DNA of 59,226 nucleotides from an uncultured Bacteroides sp. (lineage in GTDB: Bacteria > Bacteroidota > Bacteroidia > Bacteroidales > Bacteroidaceae), in contig NZ_CALDPF010000040.1 in the NCBI RefSeq assembly GCF_937912035.1, positions 1-59,226 of the forward strand, written 5' to 3'. Below are positions 1 through 9,377 of this stretch, piece after piece (the first letter of the stretch is position 1; each line of letters starts with the position of its first letter). The notes beneath the pieces were generated by a model. It saw only the letters and a list, made by a program, of their open reading frames with translations, did no database searches and had not been told where the DNA came from. The translations under genes were made by a program, and so were the position numbers.

Positions 1-48
1 CCTTTCAAGAATGAAAATCTTGCGTCCTAACCGATAGACGAACGGGCC
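1..48 (-). tRNA. tRNA-Glu (anticodon TTC), 3' part outside the window
   Basis: On the minus strand the sequence begins GGCCCGTTCGTCTATCGGTT at position 48, a typical tRNA-Glu acceptor and D-arm. An anticodon stem CAAGA/TCTTG follows, closing a 7-base loop TTTTCAT whose middle bases are TTC (Glu). The T-arm and acceptor 3' strand would lie before position 1, so only the 5' part is present. Bases 49-164 hold no gene that I can recognise. Confidence 0.9.
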
Positions 49-170
49 ATCCTATGTTCCGGAATATCCGGTTTTTTTATTGCCTCGGTGATGATTTCCG
101 ATTGCGGGTGCAAAGGTACGAATATTTTTTAAATATGCAAACTTTTCGACGTAAAAACAGTTCAAAAAAG

Positions 171-224
171 ATAAAGTCTGATATTACTTCATTTATAGAA
201 ATTGAAGATAACATCAGACTTTAT
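171..224 (-). terminator. Terminator after the TrpB2 gene
   Basis: A perfect 12-bp inverted repeat (171-182 and 213-224, arm ATAAAGTCTGAT), extended by further imperfect pairing towards the loop, is followed on the minus strand by TTTTTT. It lies 60 bp beyond the TrpB2 stop codon. Confidence 0.8.
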
Positions 225-284
225 TAATTAACATTCTTATTTTAAGGATGTTGTATTAATTATTATATGCTTTGTGTGTATTCC

Positions 285-1658
285 TTATTTCTGTCCAAGA
301 TTTTTTACTTCTTCCAGATTTTTTTCTATTTCCTCTTCACTAAGCTCGTAGTTTGTAAGGTTGCCGGACAAGTATTGGTCGTATGCACTCATGTCAATAA
401 GTCCATGTCCTGACAGATTGAACAGAATTACTTTCTCCTCGCCTGTTTCAATACATTTCTTGGCTTCATTGATTGTAGCTGCTATTGCATGGCATGATTC
501 CGGAGCAGGAATGATACCTTCGGCTTTTGCAAACATTATACCGGCATCGAATGTGTCAAGTTGTTTCACATCTACAGCTTCCATTAATCCGTCTTTCAGA
601 AGTTGTGACACGATAACCCCTGCACCATGGTATCTCAAACCTCCTGCATGAATATTGGCAGGTGCGAAGTTATGTCCCAAAGTGTACATTGGCAGGAGAG
701 GAGTGTATCCGGCTTCGTCTCCGAAATCGTATTCAAACTTACCTCTTGTCAGTTTAGGGCAGGATGCTGGTTCTGCTGCTATATATCTTGTCTTTTTGCC
801 TTCCAGGATAGTGTGGCGCATAAATGGGAAACAGATACCGCCGAAATTTGAACCACCGCCAAAGCATCCGATAATTATATCAGGATATTCTCCTGCCATT
901 TCCATCTGTTTTTCGGCTTCCAGTCCGATGACGGTCTGATGCAGTGTAACGTGGCTTAATACCGACCCAAGAGTGTATTTACAGTTAGGAGTTGTTCTTG
1001 CCAGCTCTATAGCCTCTGAGATGGCTGTTCCCAGTGATCCCTGATGATTTGGATATTTTGTAAGGATATCTTTTCCTGCACGTGTTGACATAGAAGGCGA
1101 AGGAGTGACCTGTGCGCCGAAAGTCTGCATTATGCTTCGTCTGTAAGGTTTCTGTTCGTAGCTGATTTTTACCTGATAAACCGCAGCTTCAAGTCCGAAC
1201 ACGCGGGCAGCATATGACAGGGCAGCTCCCCATTGTCCTGCTCCGGTTTCGGTAGTGATGTTTGTCACACCTTCCTTCTTGCAGTAATATGCCTGTGCCA
1301 GTGCCGAATTAAGTTTATGAGAACCAATCGGGCTTACGCTTTCATTTTTGAAATATATGTGTGCCGGTGTTCCCAAAGCTTTTTCCAGACCGTATGCTCT
1401 TACAAGTGGGGTGCTTCTGTAGTATTTATACATTTCTCTAACTTCTTCCGGAATTTCTATCCATGCGTCAGTCTGGTTCAGCTCCTGATGGCACAGTTCT
1501 TTTGCAAAGATAGGGTAAAGATCTTCTGCTTTCAACGGTTCTTTTGTAGCAGGATTGAGTGGCGGCATTGGCTTGTTCTTCATGTCCGCCTGAATATTAT
1601 ACCAGTGTGTAGGTATCTCGTTTTCCTTTAGGAAAAATCTTTTCTGTTTCTCGCTCAT
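285..1658 (-). CDS. trpB: Tryptophan synthase beta-like, TrpB2 type
   Basis: A 457-residue PLP enzyme that condenses indole with serine to give tryptophan in the cytosol. The PLP lysine is K115 in GSHKLNSA, and the phosphate-binding loop GGGSN lies near residue 270. The length, above the roughly 400 residues of TrpB1, and the N-terminal extension carrying the ETGAGQWG block match the TrpB2 subfamily. TrpB2 often acts without TrpA and can salvage free indole. No other trp gene is adjacent, so it is an orphan copy. It has its own strong promoter and terminator. Family assignment is secure. The stand-alone indole-salvage role is inferred from the family. Confidence 0.93.
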   Translation of the reverse strand: MSEKQKRFFLKENEIPTHWYNIQADMKNKPMPPLNPATKEPLKAEDLYPIFAKELCHQELNQTDAWIEIPEEVREMYKYYRSTPLVRAYGLEKALGTPAHIYFKNESVSPIGSHKLNSALAQAYYCKKEGVTNITTETGAGQWGAALSYAARVFGLEAAVYQVKISYEQKPYRRSIMQTFGAQVTPSPSMSTRAGKDILTKYPNHQGSLGTAISEAIELARTTPNCKYTLGSVLSHVTLHQTVIGLEAEKQMEMAGEYPDIIIGCFGGGSNFGGICFPFMRHTILEGKKTRYIAAEPASCPKLTRGKFEYDFGDEAGYTPLLPMYTLGHNFAPANIHAGGLRYHGAGVIVSQLLKDGLMEAVDVKQLDTFDAGIMFAKAEGIIPAPESCHAIAATINEAKKCIETGEEKVILFNLSGHGLIDMSAYDQYLSGNLTNYELSEEEIEKNLEEVKNLGQK

Positions 1659-1682
1659 GGCTATTTATTTTAAAGTTCTGCT

Positions 1683-1713
1683 CAAAAATAGACAAAAAAG
1701 TTTATTTAACAAA
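1683..1713 (-). promoter_or_regulatory. Bacteroides-type promoter of trpB
   Basis: Minus strand TTTG (1713-1710), 19 bp, then TATTTTTG (1690-1683). This matches the Bacteroides -33/-7 consensus TTTG-N19-21-TAnnTTTG. The start codon is 25 bp downstream. Confidence 0.75.
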
Positions 1714-1857
1714 GAAATACTCGATTATTTGATACTAAAAATTAAATATAGATAGAATAATGTAAGGAAAAATCTGTTTAATAATTGCGTTTTGTGCTAA
1801 TTGAGTGGTAAACTCAACTTTTTGTATGCTATTGGCTGTTTCACCATTTTTTTTCCG

Positions 1858-1865
1858 TAAGTTTG
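1858..1865 (+). promoter_or_regulatory. Probable -7 element for trkH-trkA
   Basis: TAAGTTTG matches TAnnTTTG and lies 28 bp before the trkH start. No -33 element is seen at the ideal spacing (TTGG sits about 23 bp upstream). A small inverted repeat TTGAGT/ACTCAA (1801-1817) lies further upstream and could be an operator, though this is weak. Confidence 0.45.
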
Positions 1866-1893
1866 CATATATCTTTTTAAAGTTAAAAAGAAT

Positions 1894-3720
1894 ATGGATA
1901 ATTGGGAACGTTTAATATTATATAGAAAGAAGCTTGTATTGCCCCGCATTTATCAGGTGGTTGACTGGTTTTCATGGCTAGCATGTTTTGCTGCTGTTTT
2001 ATTCATAGCTTCTATAGTATATCGTTACGGTTTTACGGTTACTGAAAATGTACATTCCGTACTTCACACTGTTTCAAACTCCGTTTGGATTGTTTTTCTG
2101 GTCAATACAGCATTAAGTCATCTGTTTTCAAACGATGAAGGCAATAAGTTCACAGTGTGGACCTGGTTACTTGATATAGGTCTTTATCTTACACTGTTGC
2201 CTGTTGTTTTTCATCTGCCGGAACCTGGTAATGCGGCATATTGGATATGGATATTCTTCAATAGCAGTTATTACAAGGGTGCTGTTCTTCTGCTTATGTC
2301 CTTTACGTTGCTGTCCGGTTTTTTTGTCCGGCTTTTGGGACGAAAAACAAATCCTTCACTTATTCTGGCATCAAGTTTTTTTATAATAATAATTGTCGGA
2401 GCCGGACTTCTGATGCTTCCAAGAGCTACGTATAATGGCATATCGTGGATAGATGCGTTGTTTATCTCCACCAGTGCAACGTGTGTAACCGGACTTGTAT
2501 CTGTCGATATACCTTCCACATTTACCATGGAAGGTCAGATTATAATAATGCTGCTTATTCAAATAGGTGGTTTGGGAGTGATGACTATAACCAGCTTCTT
2601 CGCCATGTTCTTTATGGGGAATACGTCGCTTTACAACCAGTTGGCTGTAGGCGATATGATAAGTACCAATTCATTGAACTCATTATTATCTACATTATTA
2701 TATATATTGGGATTTACTCTTGCCATTGAGGGAATAGGTATGTTTCTGATATGGATTGACATACACGGAACCATTGGAATGACATTTTATGAGGAGCTTT
2801 ATTTTGCAGCTTTTCATTCCATATCAGCATTCTGTAACGCCGGTTTTTCTACACTTCCTGGTGGAATGGGTAATGACATGGTGATGCATAATCACAATTT
2901 CCTTTATATCGTATTGTCATTGCTTATTGTATTTGGCGGTATAGGTTTCCCTATATTGGTGAATATGAAAGACACGATATTCTATTATTTCCGATATTGT
3001 TTTTCCAGACTGTTTTTCCGTCGTCGCAGGTTCATCAAGAAAATTCATTTGTACAATCTGAATACTAAGATTGTTTTGTTTATGACAGGAGCACTTTTGT
3101 TGCTGGGAACAGTTGTCATTCTTCTTTTTGAATGGAATCATGCTTTTGCCGGTATGGATGCGGCGGACAAAGTGGTTCACGCCTTTTTCAATTCCGTATG
3201 TCCACGAACTGCGGGTTTTGCCAGTGTCGGACTTACCACACTTTCCACACAGACTCTTCTGCTTATGATTATTCTGATGATGATAGGTGGCGGAACACAG
3301 TCAACAGCCGGAGGTGTGAAGATAAATGTCTTTGCAGTGATACTGATAAACCTTTTTGCCGTGCTTAGAGGGGTGGAGAGAACATATATTCTACATCGCG
3401 AGATTTCATCCGATTCTGTAAAACGTTCAAATGCGGCTTTGATTCTTTATCTTCTTATTGTTTTCTTTGCAATATTCCTGATGACTGTCATAGAACCGAA
3501 TGCGTCCGTCATGGCATTAGTCTTTGAATGTGTATCTGCTTTGAGTACGGTAGGCTCCAGCCTTGATCTTACACCGACTTTGAGCAATGCCGGCAAACTC
3601 CTTATAATAGTCCTTATGTTTGTTGGTCGTGTAGGAGCTTTTACATTGGTAAGCGGACTTATAAGACAGGAGAAAAAGAAAAACTACAAATATCCAAGTG
3701 ACAATATTATAATAAACTGA
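1894..3720 (+). CDS. trkH: TrkH/KtrB-family potassium uptake channel subunit
   Basis: A 608-residue inner-membrane protein that forms the K+-translocating pore of a Trk/Ktr system. Four selectivity-filter loops are visible in order: TCVTGL, CNAGFST, PRTAGF and STVGS, each bearing the conserved filter glycine, within hydrophobic M1-P-M2 repeats. About 150 N-terminal residues carry extra membrane segments before the first repeat. The RCK regulatory gene follows after 23 bp, so the two form an operon and a complex. The third loop reads CPRTAGF, as in typical Trk/Ktr proteins. Whether it is strictly Trk or Ktr cannot be decided from sequence alone, and the symbol follows common usage. Confidence 0.93.
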   Translation: MDNWERLILYRKKLVLPRIYQVVDWFSWLACFAAVLFIASIVYRYGFTVTENVHSVLHTVSNSVWIVFLVNTALSHLFSNDEGNKFTVWTWLLDIGLYLTLLPVVFHLPEPGNAAYWIWIFFNSSYYKGAVLLLMSFTLLSGFFVRLLGRKTNPSLILASSFFIIIIVGAGLLMLPRATYNGISWIDALFISTSATCVTGLVSVDIPSTFTMEGQIIIMLLIQIGGLGVMTITSFFAMFFMGNTSLYNQLAVGDMISTNSLNSLLSTLLYILGFTLAIEGIGMFLIWIDIHGTIGMTFYEELYFAAFHSISAFCNAGFSTLPGGMGNDMVMHNHNFLYIVLSLLIVFGGIGFPILVNMKDTIFYYFRYCFSRLFFRRRRFIKKIHLYNLNTKIVLFMTGALLLLGTVVILLFEWNHAFAGMDAADKVVHAFFNSVCPRTAGFASVGLTTLSTQTLLLMIILMMIGGGTQSTAGGVKINVFAVILINLFAVLRGVERTYILHREISSDSVKRSNAALILYLLIVFFAIFLMTVIEPNASVMALVFECVSALSTVGSSLDLTPTLSNAGKLLIIVLMFVGRVGAFTLVSGLIRQEKKKNYKYPSDNIIIN

Positions 3721-3743
3721 TAAAACAATAAAATACATTCGAT

Positions 3744-4433
3744 ATGAAATATCTTATTATAGGATTAGGCAATTATGGTGGAGTGTTGGCAGAAGAGCTT
3801 ACGGCTCTAGGTCACGAAGTTGTCGGCGTTGACTCAGAGGAACTTCAGGCGGAACGTTATAAAGACAAAGTTGCCACAACTTATGTCCTCGATGTTACAG
3901 ATGAGATGGCACTGTCTGTTCTGCCTCTTAACAGTGTGGATATAGTCATTGTGGCCATAGGTGAGAACTTCGGAGCTTCCGTAAGGATTGTATCATTATT
4001 GAAGAAACATAATGTAAAGCATATATATGCACGTGCCGTAGATGAAGTGCATAAGGCTGTTCTTGACGCATTTTCATTGGATAGAATATTGACTCCGGAA
4101 AAAGATGCTGCAAGGCTTCTGGTACAGCTTATGGAGCTTAATGCCGAGGTAGAACATTTCTCCGTTGATGAAAACAATTACGTATTTAAATTCTCAATAC
4201 CTTCCAAACTCATAGGGTATAAAATCAATGAGTTAAGCATAGAGGAAGAATTCAAGATACGCATTATATCCGTGATTATGGGAAAACATACTTCAAATAT
4301 TCTTGGAATATCAAAGGTTGAGAAAGTTTCAGAAATATCTTATCCTGAGGATTACGAGTTGAAACAGGATGACGGCCTGGTTTGTTATGGCCAGTATGCC
4401 GATTTTATCAAGTTCTGGAAATCTGTAAAATAA
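3744..4433 (+). CDS. trkA: TrkA/KtrA-type RCK regulatory subunit
   Basis: A 229-residue cytosolic protein with an N-terminal Rossmann RCK_N domain (GLGNYG at residues 7-12, acidic VDSEE at the end of the second strand for nucleotide ribose) and a C-terminal RCK_C domain from about residue 135. Such proteins form octameric rings that gate TrkH/KtrB in response to nucleotides. It follows trkH directly and is followed by a hairpin. Its length, one RCK unit, matches KtrA rather than the duplicated E. coli TrkA. Confidence 0.92.
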   Translation: MKYLIIGLGNYGGVLAEELTALGHEVVGVDSEELQAERYKDKVATTYVLDVTDEMALSVLPLNSVDIVIVAIGENFGASVRIVSLLKKHNVKHIYARAVDEVHKAVLDAFSLDRILTPEKDAARLLVQLMELNAEVEHFSVDENNYVFKFSIPSKLIGYKINELSIEEEFKIRIISVIMGKHTSNILGISKVEKVSEISYPEDYELKQDDGLVCYGQYADFIKFWKSVK

Positions 4434-4458
4434 AGACAGTATAGCTTTATAAAAACAT

Positions 4459-4497
4459 GAGGGATTAGTATTGATGAAATGTCAAGACTAATCCCTC
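4459..4497. terminator. Bidirectional terminator between trkA and mltG
   Basis: A perfect 11-bp stem GAGGGATTAGT (4459-4469) pairs with 4487-4497. On the minus strand it is followed by CATGTTTTTATA, so it best serves mltG, and it may also stop trkA transcripts. Confidence 0.75.
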
Positions 4498-4513
4498 TGT
4501 CTATATCAGATGT

Positions 4514-5539
4514 TTATTTTATGTTTCTTCTGTTCAATGCCTGCTGATACTTTCTTGCGTTTATGTTATGCTCGCTTAGAGTAGAGGCAAAATTGTGAGT
4601 TCCGGAGAAATCCTCTTTTGCACACATGTAAATGTAATTATGTTTTGAGTAATTCAAAACACTGTTTATTCCCGCTACTGATGCAATTCTGATTGGTCCG
4701 GGAGGTAGTCCGGCATATTTGTAGGTATTATATGGGCTGTCCGTTTCCAGATGTTTGAACAGTATCCTTCTAAGTCCGAAGTCCTGTAGGCTGAATTTTA
4801 CCGTAGGGTCGGCCTGGAGAAGCATTCCCCGTTTCAGCCTGTTTATATATAATCCTGCCACAAGAGGTTTTTCTGCGTTGTTGGCTGTCTCTTCGTCCAC
4901 TATTGATGCTAAGGTGCATACTTCTACTGGAGTCATATCCAAAGCTTTAGCCTTGGCTGTACGTTCTGTGTTCCAAAAAATCCTGTTTTCTCTTATCATT
5001 CTTTTTATGAAGCCTTCTGCTGTCATGTTCCAATATACCTCGTAGGTGTTAGGTATGAACAATGCAGGAATCGTGGCTTTGTCATACCCCAGACTCGCTA
5101 AATAATTACTGTCATTCAGCAGAGCGGTAATACTTGCCGAGTCTGCCATAATCTGTTCTGCCACCCTCGAAGATAGCTTGTCTATTGTCCTTACACTTGG
5201 AACTATAAGTTTTACTGGAGTCTGTCTTCCTGATTTTAGCATTCTGAATGTCCCCAGTACGGTCATTTCAGGTGTTATCTTGTAGGCACCCGTATATATG
5301 TTTTCCCCGTAATCTTTCAGTTTGGCAAGCATTTTCATTCCGGTCATGCTTTCGGGATAAAGATTGATCTCTATTTTATTAAATACAGAGTCTGAAGAAT
5401 CGTCTTCATCTATGTATATGTATGTAGGATTTTTAATGTTGAAAGGTTTGCTAAACAGCAATAAGTATGTGCCAACTGCTATAGACAATAATATTACTGT
5501 AATGACAGAAATGGAGATAGTCAAGATTTTCTTATTCAT
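4514..5539 (-). CDS. mltG: Endolytic transglycosylase MltG (YceG family)
   Basis: A 341-residue protein with one N-terminal membrane anchor (about residues 7-29) and a periplasmic YceG/MltG domain. The active-site block IVDEET (213-218) and the following INRLKRGMLLQADPTVKF region match the family, in which the catalytic Glu sits in an IVEKET-like motif. MltG cuts nascent peptidoglycan strands near the membrane and sets glycan length. It is transcribed alone, from a promoter just upstream, and converges with trkA. Confidence 0.93.
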   Translation of the reverse strand: MNKKILTISISVITVILLSIAVGTYLLLFSKPFNIKNPTYIYIDEDDSSDSVFNKIEINLYPESMTGMKMLAKLKDYGENIYTGAYKITPEMTVLGTFRMLKSGRQTPVKLIVPSVRTIDKLSSRVAEQIMADSASITALLNDSNYLASLGYDKATIPALFIPNTYEVYWNMTAEGFIKRMIRENRIFWNTERTAKAKALDMTPVEVCTLASIVDEETANNAEKPLVAGLYINRLKRGMLLQADPTVKFSLQDFGLRRILFKHLETDSPYNTYKYAGLPPGPIRIASVAGINSVLNYSKHNYIYMCAKEDFSGTHNFASTLSEHNINARKYQQALNRRNIK

Positions 5540-5559
5540 ATAAAAACTGGATTTTTGTA

Positions 5560-5591
5560 CAAAGATATGAAAATAAGTGTACTTTTGGCAA
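5560..5591 (-). promoter_or_regulatory. Bacteroides-type promoter of mltG
   Basis: Minus strand TTG (5591-5589), 21 bp, TATCTTTG (5567-5560), 20 bp before the start codon. Confidence 0.65.
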
Positions 5592-5620
5592 TTATTCTTT
5601 TCCTAAAATTATAATTATAG

Positions 5621-5628
5621 TATATTTG
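5621..5628 (+). promoter_or_regulatory. -7 element for the GH51 gene
   Basis: TATATTTG matches TAnnTTTG, 46 bp upstream of the start. No clear -33 element lies at the usual distance. Confidence 0.45.
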
Positions 5629-5674
5629 CTCCATACTCAAACTATATAATCTTATAATTATTTTATTTACAAAC

Positions 5675-7210
5675 ATGAAAAATACACTATTGGCATTGGT
5701 TTTTGTGGCAGGAATCCCTGCATTTGCACAGCAGAAAGCAAGTATCGAAATCTATCCTGAAAAAGGAAATCAGATTATCCCGAAAGAAATTTACGGACAG
5801 TTTGCAGAACATCTTGGAACATGTATTTATGGTGGTCTGTGGGTAGGCGAGAATTCCTCAATACCTAACGTTGACGGCTACAGATCAGATGTTCTTGAAG
5901 CGTTGAAGAAACTGAAAGTTCCTGTATTGAGATGGCCGGGAGGTTGTTTTGCCGACGAATATCACTGGATGGACGGAATCGGACCTAAGGAAAACCGTCC
6001 GCGTATGGTGAACAACAACTGGGGAGGTACAGTGGAAGACAACAGCTTCGGTACACATGAATTCCTTAATCTATGTGAGATGTTGGGTTGCGAACCTTAT
6101 ATCAGTGGTAATGTAGGAAGCGGAACCGTAGAGGAAATGGCTAAATGGGTGGAATACATGACAGCCGAACAGGGTAGCCCTATGGCAAAACTACGTAAGG
6201 AAAACGGACGTGAAAAGCCATGGAAGGTTAAATATTTCGGAGTAGGAAACGAAAGTTGGGGATGCGGTGGAAGTATGCGTCCGGAATACTACTCAGACCT
6301 GTATCGCCGTTATTCCACATACTGTAGAAACTATAATGGTAACAGACTTTTTAAGATTGCCAGCGGTGCCAGCGACTACGACTATAATTGGACTGAAGTG
6401 TTGATGAAAAACATAGGTCACAGAATGGACGGAGTATCTTTGCATTACTACACAGTGACAGGATGGACTGGAAGCAAGGGTTCAGCAACAGAGTTTACAA
6501 ACGATGATTACTACTGGACAATGGGCAAATGTCTTGAAATAGAAGACGTATTGAAACGCCACATTGCCATAATGGATAAATACGATCCAAAGAAACAGAT
6601 AGCTCTGATGGTAGACGAATGGGGTACATGGTGGGATGAAGAGCCGGGAACCATTCGTGGACACCTTTACCAGCAGAACACACTGCGTGATGCTTTCGTT
6701 GCTTCGCTCACACTCGATGTGTTCCATAAATATACAGACCGTGTGAAGATGACTAACATTGCTCAGATAGCAAACGTTCTTCAGTCAATGATTCTCACTA
6801 AAGAAGACAAGATGGTGCTTACTCCTACATATCATGTGTTCGAAATGTATAATGTTCATCAAGATGCTACATATCTTCCTTTAAATCTTGAATGTAATTA
6901 CAAGGTAGTGAGAGATAACCGTGAAGTTCCGATGGTAAGTGCTACAGCTTCACGCAAGGATGGTGTGACACATATATCACTGTCTAATGTAAGCCTTGAC
7001 GAAGAACAGGAAATAACCATTAAACTTGACGGCGAAACACCCAAATCAGTATCAGGAAGAATATTGACATCTGAAAATATTGATGACTACAATACCTTTG
7101 AAAAGCCAAACGTAGTTTGCCCGAAAGAATTCAAGGGAGCAAAGATCTCAAAGAATGTTTTGAATGTCAAACTCCCTGCAAAATCTATCGTAACTCTGGA
7201 GTTGAAATAA
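5675..7210 (+). CDS. GH51 alpha-L-arabinofuranosidase, exported
   Basis: A 511-residue glycosidase with a signal peptide ending in AFA-QQ (about residue 18), so it is exported to the periplasm. It should release terminal arabinofuranose from arabinan or arabinoxylan oligosaccharides. The acid/base is E193 in GVGNES and the nucleophile is E315 in VDEWG. The GGLWVGE and RWPGGCFAD blocks of the GH51 barrel are present, and a C-terminal beta-sandwich ends near residue 511. No SusCD pair or other arabinan gene is adjacent, so it is an isolated enzyme gene with its own bidirectional terminator. Confidence 0.93.
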   Translation: MKNTLLALVFVAGIPAFAQQKASIEIYPEKGNQIIPKEIYGQFAEHLGTCIYGGLWVGENSSIPNVDGYRSDVLEALKKLKVPVLRWPGGCFADEYHWMDGIGPKENRPRMVNNNWGGTVEDNSFGTHEFLNLCEMLGCEPYISGNVGSGTVEEMAKWVEYMTAEQGSPMAKLRKENGREKPWKVKYFGVGNESWGCGGSMRPEYYSDLYRRYSTYCRNYNGNRLFKIASGASDYDYNWTEVLMKNIGHRMDGVSLHYYTVTGWTGSKGSATEFTNDDYYWTMGKCLEIEDVLKRHIAIMDKYDPKKQIALMVDEWGTWWDEEPGTIRGHLYQQNTLRDAFVASLTLDVFHKYTDRVKMTNIAQIANVLQSMILTKEDKMVLTPTYHVFEMYNVHQDATYLPLNLECNYKVVRDNREVPMVSATASRKDGVTHISLSNVSLDEEQEITIKLDGETPKSVSGRILTSENIDDYNTFEKPNVVCPKEFKGAKISKNVLNVKLPAKSIVTLELK

Positions 7211-7228
7211 TATTTGAATAATACATAA

Positions 7229-7267
7229 AAAATAGAGCGGCGCTTCAAAAAAGTACCGCTCTATTTT
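7229..7267. terminator. Bidirectional terminator between GH51 and dnaJ
   Basis: AAAATAGAGCGG (7229-7240) pairs perfectly with CCGCTCTATTTT (7256-7267). A/T tracts on both sides serve the two convergent genes. Confidence 0.85.
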
Positions 7268-7274
7268 ATATCAA

Positions 7275-8456
7275 TCAGTCGAAAAGACTTCTGAATTTCT
7301 TGAAGATTTTTTCCTTCAGACTGGTGTTAGGCTTGAAACTTTCGGATTCCTGCCATTTTTCGAGTGCCTGGCGTTCTTCTTTTGTAAGAGTTTCAGGGAT
7401 ATATACACTTACGTTAACCAGCAAGTCACCTGTTCCGGTGCTGTAACCGTAGCTGTTGATATTAGGCAGACCTTTGCCTCTCAGACGCAGAACCTTTCCA
7501 GGTTGTGTTCCCGGTTCAATCTTGATTTTAGCCTTGCCGTCTATTGTAGGGATTTCTACTGTACCACCAAGCGCTGCCTGAGGAACGCTAAGAAGCAGAT
7601 TATAAATAAGGTCGCTTTCGTCTCTTATCAGTTCAGGATGCTTTTCTTCTTCTATCAGAACAAGCAGGTCGCCTGCCACACCGTTATGCTTTCCGGCATT
7701 ACCCTTACCGTTGATGGTAACCTGCATACCTTCTGCCACTCCGGCAGGTATTTTTACTGTAACTACTTCTTCGCCGTAAACTACGCCTTCGCCGTTACAT
7801 TCCTTACACTTGTTCTTGATGATTTTTCCTTCACCGTTACACTGAGGACATACAGACTGAGTCTGCATCATTCCGAAGATACTCTGCTGAGTACGTGTCA
7901 CGCTACCTGTTCCGTGACATGTAGGACAAGTTTCTGTTCCGCTGTTTCCTTCGGCACCTGTTCCGTGACAGTGTGAACAAGGAACATATTTCTTTACCTT
8001 GAATTTCTTTTCAGTTCCTTCAGCAATTTCCTTCAGCGTAAGTTTTGCCTTTACTCTAAGGTCTGCACCACGGAATTTGCGCTGTCTTGGCTGGCCTCCG
8101 CCACCTCCGAAACCGCCGAATCCTCCGAAACCGCTGTGTCCGCCAAAGATGTCGCCGAACATAGAGAATATATCATCCATAGACATTCCCTGTCCGCCGA
8201 AACCTCCGTATCCGCCACCTGCAGCACCGCCTACGCCTGCATGACCGAACTGGTCGTAGCGTGAACGCTTGTCAGGATTGCTCAATACTTCGTATGCTTC
8301 TGCAGCTTCCTTGAATTTCTCTTCAGCTTCCTTATCGCCCGGATTCTTGTCAGGGTGATACTGGATTGCTTTCTTACGGTATGCTTTCTTTATTTCGTCT
8401 GCTGTGGCTGTTTTCTCCACGCCAAGCACTTCGTAGTAATCTCTTTTAGTAGCCAT
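7275..8456 (-). CDS. dnaJ: Chaperone DnaJ (Hsp40)
   Basis: A 393-residue co-chaperone that delivers clients to DnaK and stimulates its ATPase. Seen in order: a J domain with HPD (about residues 34-36), a long Gly/Phe-rich linker (about 74-122) with repeated GFGG, four zinc-finger repeats CSHCHGTG, CPTCHGTG, CPQCNGEG and CKECNGEG, and the C-terminal substrate-binding beta domains. All eight zinc cysteines are present. It lies 23 bp after grpE, with which it is co-transcribed. dnaK is not in the window. Confidence 0.97.
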   Translation of the reverse strand: MATKRDYYEVLGVEKTATADEIKKAYRKKAIQYHPDKNPGDKEAEEKFKEAAEAYEVLSNPDKRSRYDQFGHAGVGGAAGGGYGGFGGQGMSMDDIFSMFGDIFGGHSGFGGFGGFGGGGGQPRQRKFRGADLRVKAKLTLKEIAEGTEKKFKVKKYVPCSHCHGTGAEGNSGTETCPTCHGTGSVTRTQQSIFGMMQTQSVCPQCNGEGKIIKNKCKECNGEGVVYGEEVVTVKIPAGVAEGMQVTINGKGNAGKHNGVAGDLLVLIEEEKHPELIRDESDLIYNLLLSVPQAALGGTVEIPTIDGKAKIKIEPGTQPGKVLRLRGKGLPNINSYGYSTGTGDLLVNVSVYIPETLTKEERQALEKWQESESFKPNTSLKEKIFKKFRSLFD

Positions 8457-8479
8457 ATTTGCTATGTGGTTTTATTGTA

Positions 8480-9091
8480 TTATTGTGCAACTACCACTTT
8501 GGCGTGGCGTATAACTTTGTCATTCAGTTTGTAACCAGTCTGTACACAGTCCAGAACCTTGCCTTTCTGTGCTTCCTCCTGAGCAGGAACAAGAGCTATT
8601 GCCTCGTGGAAATCAGTATCGAAAGCTTCTCCCACAGGATTCATCTTCTCAAGTCCTTCGTGTCCAAGGTTTTTCAGGAACTTCTGATGTATCAGATCAA
8701 TACCTTCGTACATAGCCTTAACATCGTCTGCTTTCTGCATGTTCTGCAAAGCACGTTCCAGGTCGTCCAGGATAGGCAGGATAGCCGAGATAGCCTTCTC
8801 GCCACCGTTCTTGATGAGTTCGGCTTTTTCCTTCATTGTACGTTTGCGGTAATTGTCAAATTCAGCCGAAAGACGCAGATATTTGTCTTTATAGTCCTCA
8901 AGAGCCTGTTTGGTTTCTTCAAGTTCTTTTGCTGCTTTTTCCTCTTCTGAAAGTTCGGCTTCCTTCTCTTCGCCTGCATTTTCGGCAGAGTTTGTTTCTT
9001 CAGCCTGAGTTTCAGTTTCCTGCTGTTGGTTTTCAGCTTCCTCGTTCTTCAATATTTCTTCTTCCGGATTTTGATTCTGATTTTTATTCAT
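8480..9091 (-). CDS. grpE: GrpE nucleotide exchange factor
   Basis: A 203-residue GrpE. The first 60 residues are very acidic and low-complexity (Glu, Gln, Asn), then comes the long dimerising helix (LEDYKDKYLRLSAEFDNYRK) and the C-terminal beta wing containing NPVGEAFD and HEAIA. GrpE exchanges ADP on DnaK. It is the first gene of a grpE-dnaJ operon. A probable -7 element TAATTTTG on the minus strand (9213-9206) implies a leader of about 110 bases. No CIRCE operator is seen. Confidence 0.95.
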   Translation of the reverse strand: MNKNQNQNPEEEILKNEEAENQQQETETQAEETNSAENAGEEKEAELSEEEKAAKELEETKQALEDYKDKYLRLSAEFDNYRKRTMKEKAELIKNGGEKAISAILPILDDLERALQNMQKADDVKAMYEGIDLIHQKFLKNLGHEGLEKMNPVGEAFDTDFHEAIALVPAQEEAQKGKVLDCVQTGYKLNDKVIRHAKVVVAQ

Positions 9092-9287
9092 GTCTTTATG
9101 TTGTTATTTTATTATTAATCTGTGATTTAAGTGCCGGACTTGCATACGGCTGTTGGCTGTACTACAAAAACCGTGCCTGTAATGCTCTGTATGCATAAAC
9201 AGCCGCAAAATTACTAAAAAACTGACATACTGACACAAAAAAACTTATAAAAAGCCCTGTTCTGGGAGTGATATGCCTTTCACTGCA

Positions 9288-9318
9288 TTGTAAATTAGCG
9301 GGATATTTAGTACCTTTG
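9288..9318 (+). promoter_or_regulatory. Bacteroides-type promoter of the ABC-F gene
   Basis: TTG (9288-9290), 20 bp, TACCTTTG (9311-9318). The start codon follows 59 bp later, so a leader of about 55 bases is expected. The rest of 9092-9287 is the grpE leader and its probable promoter. Confidence 0.75.
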
Positions 9319-9377
9319 CACGCAAATTTCAGAATAACAGTATAATTTAGGTATATACATACAAACAAACTTATAAA

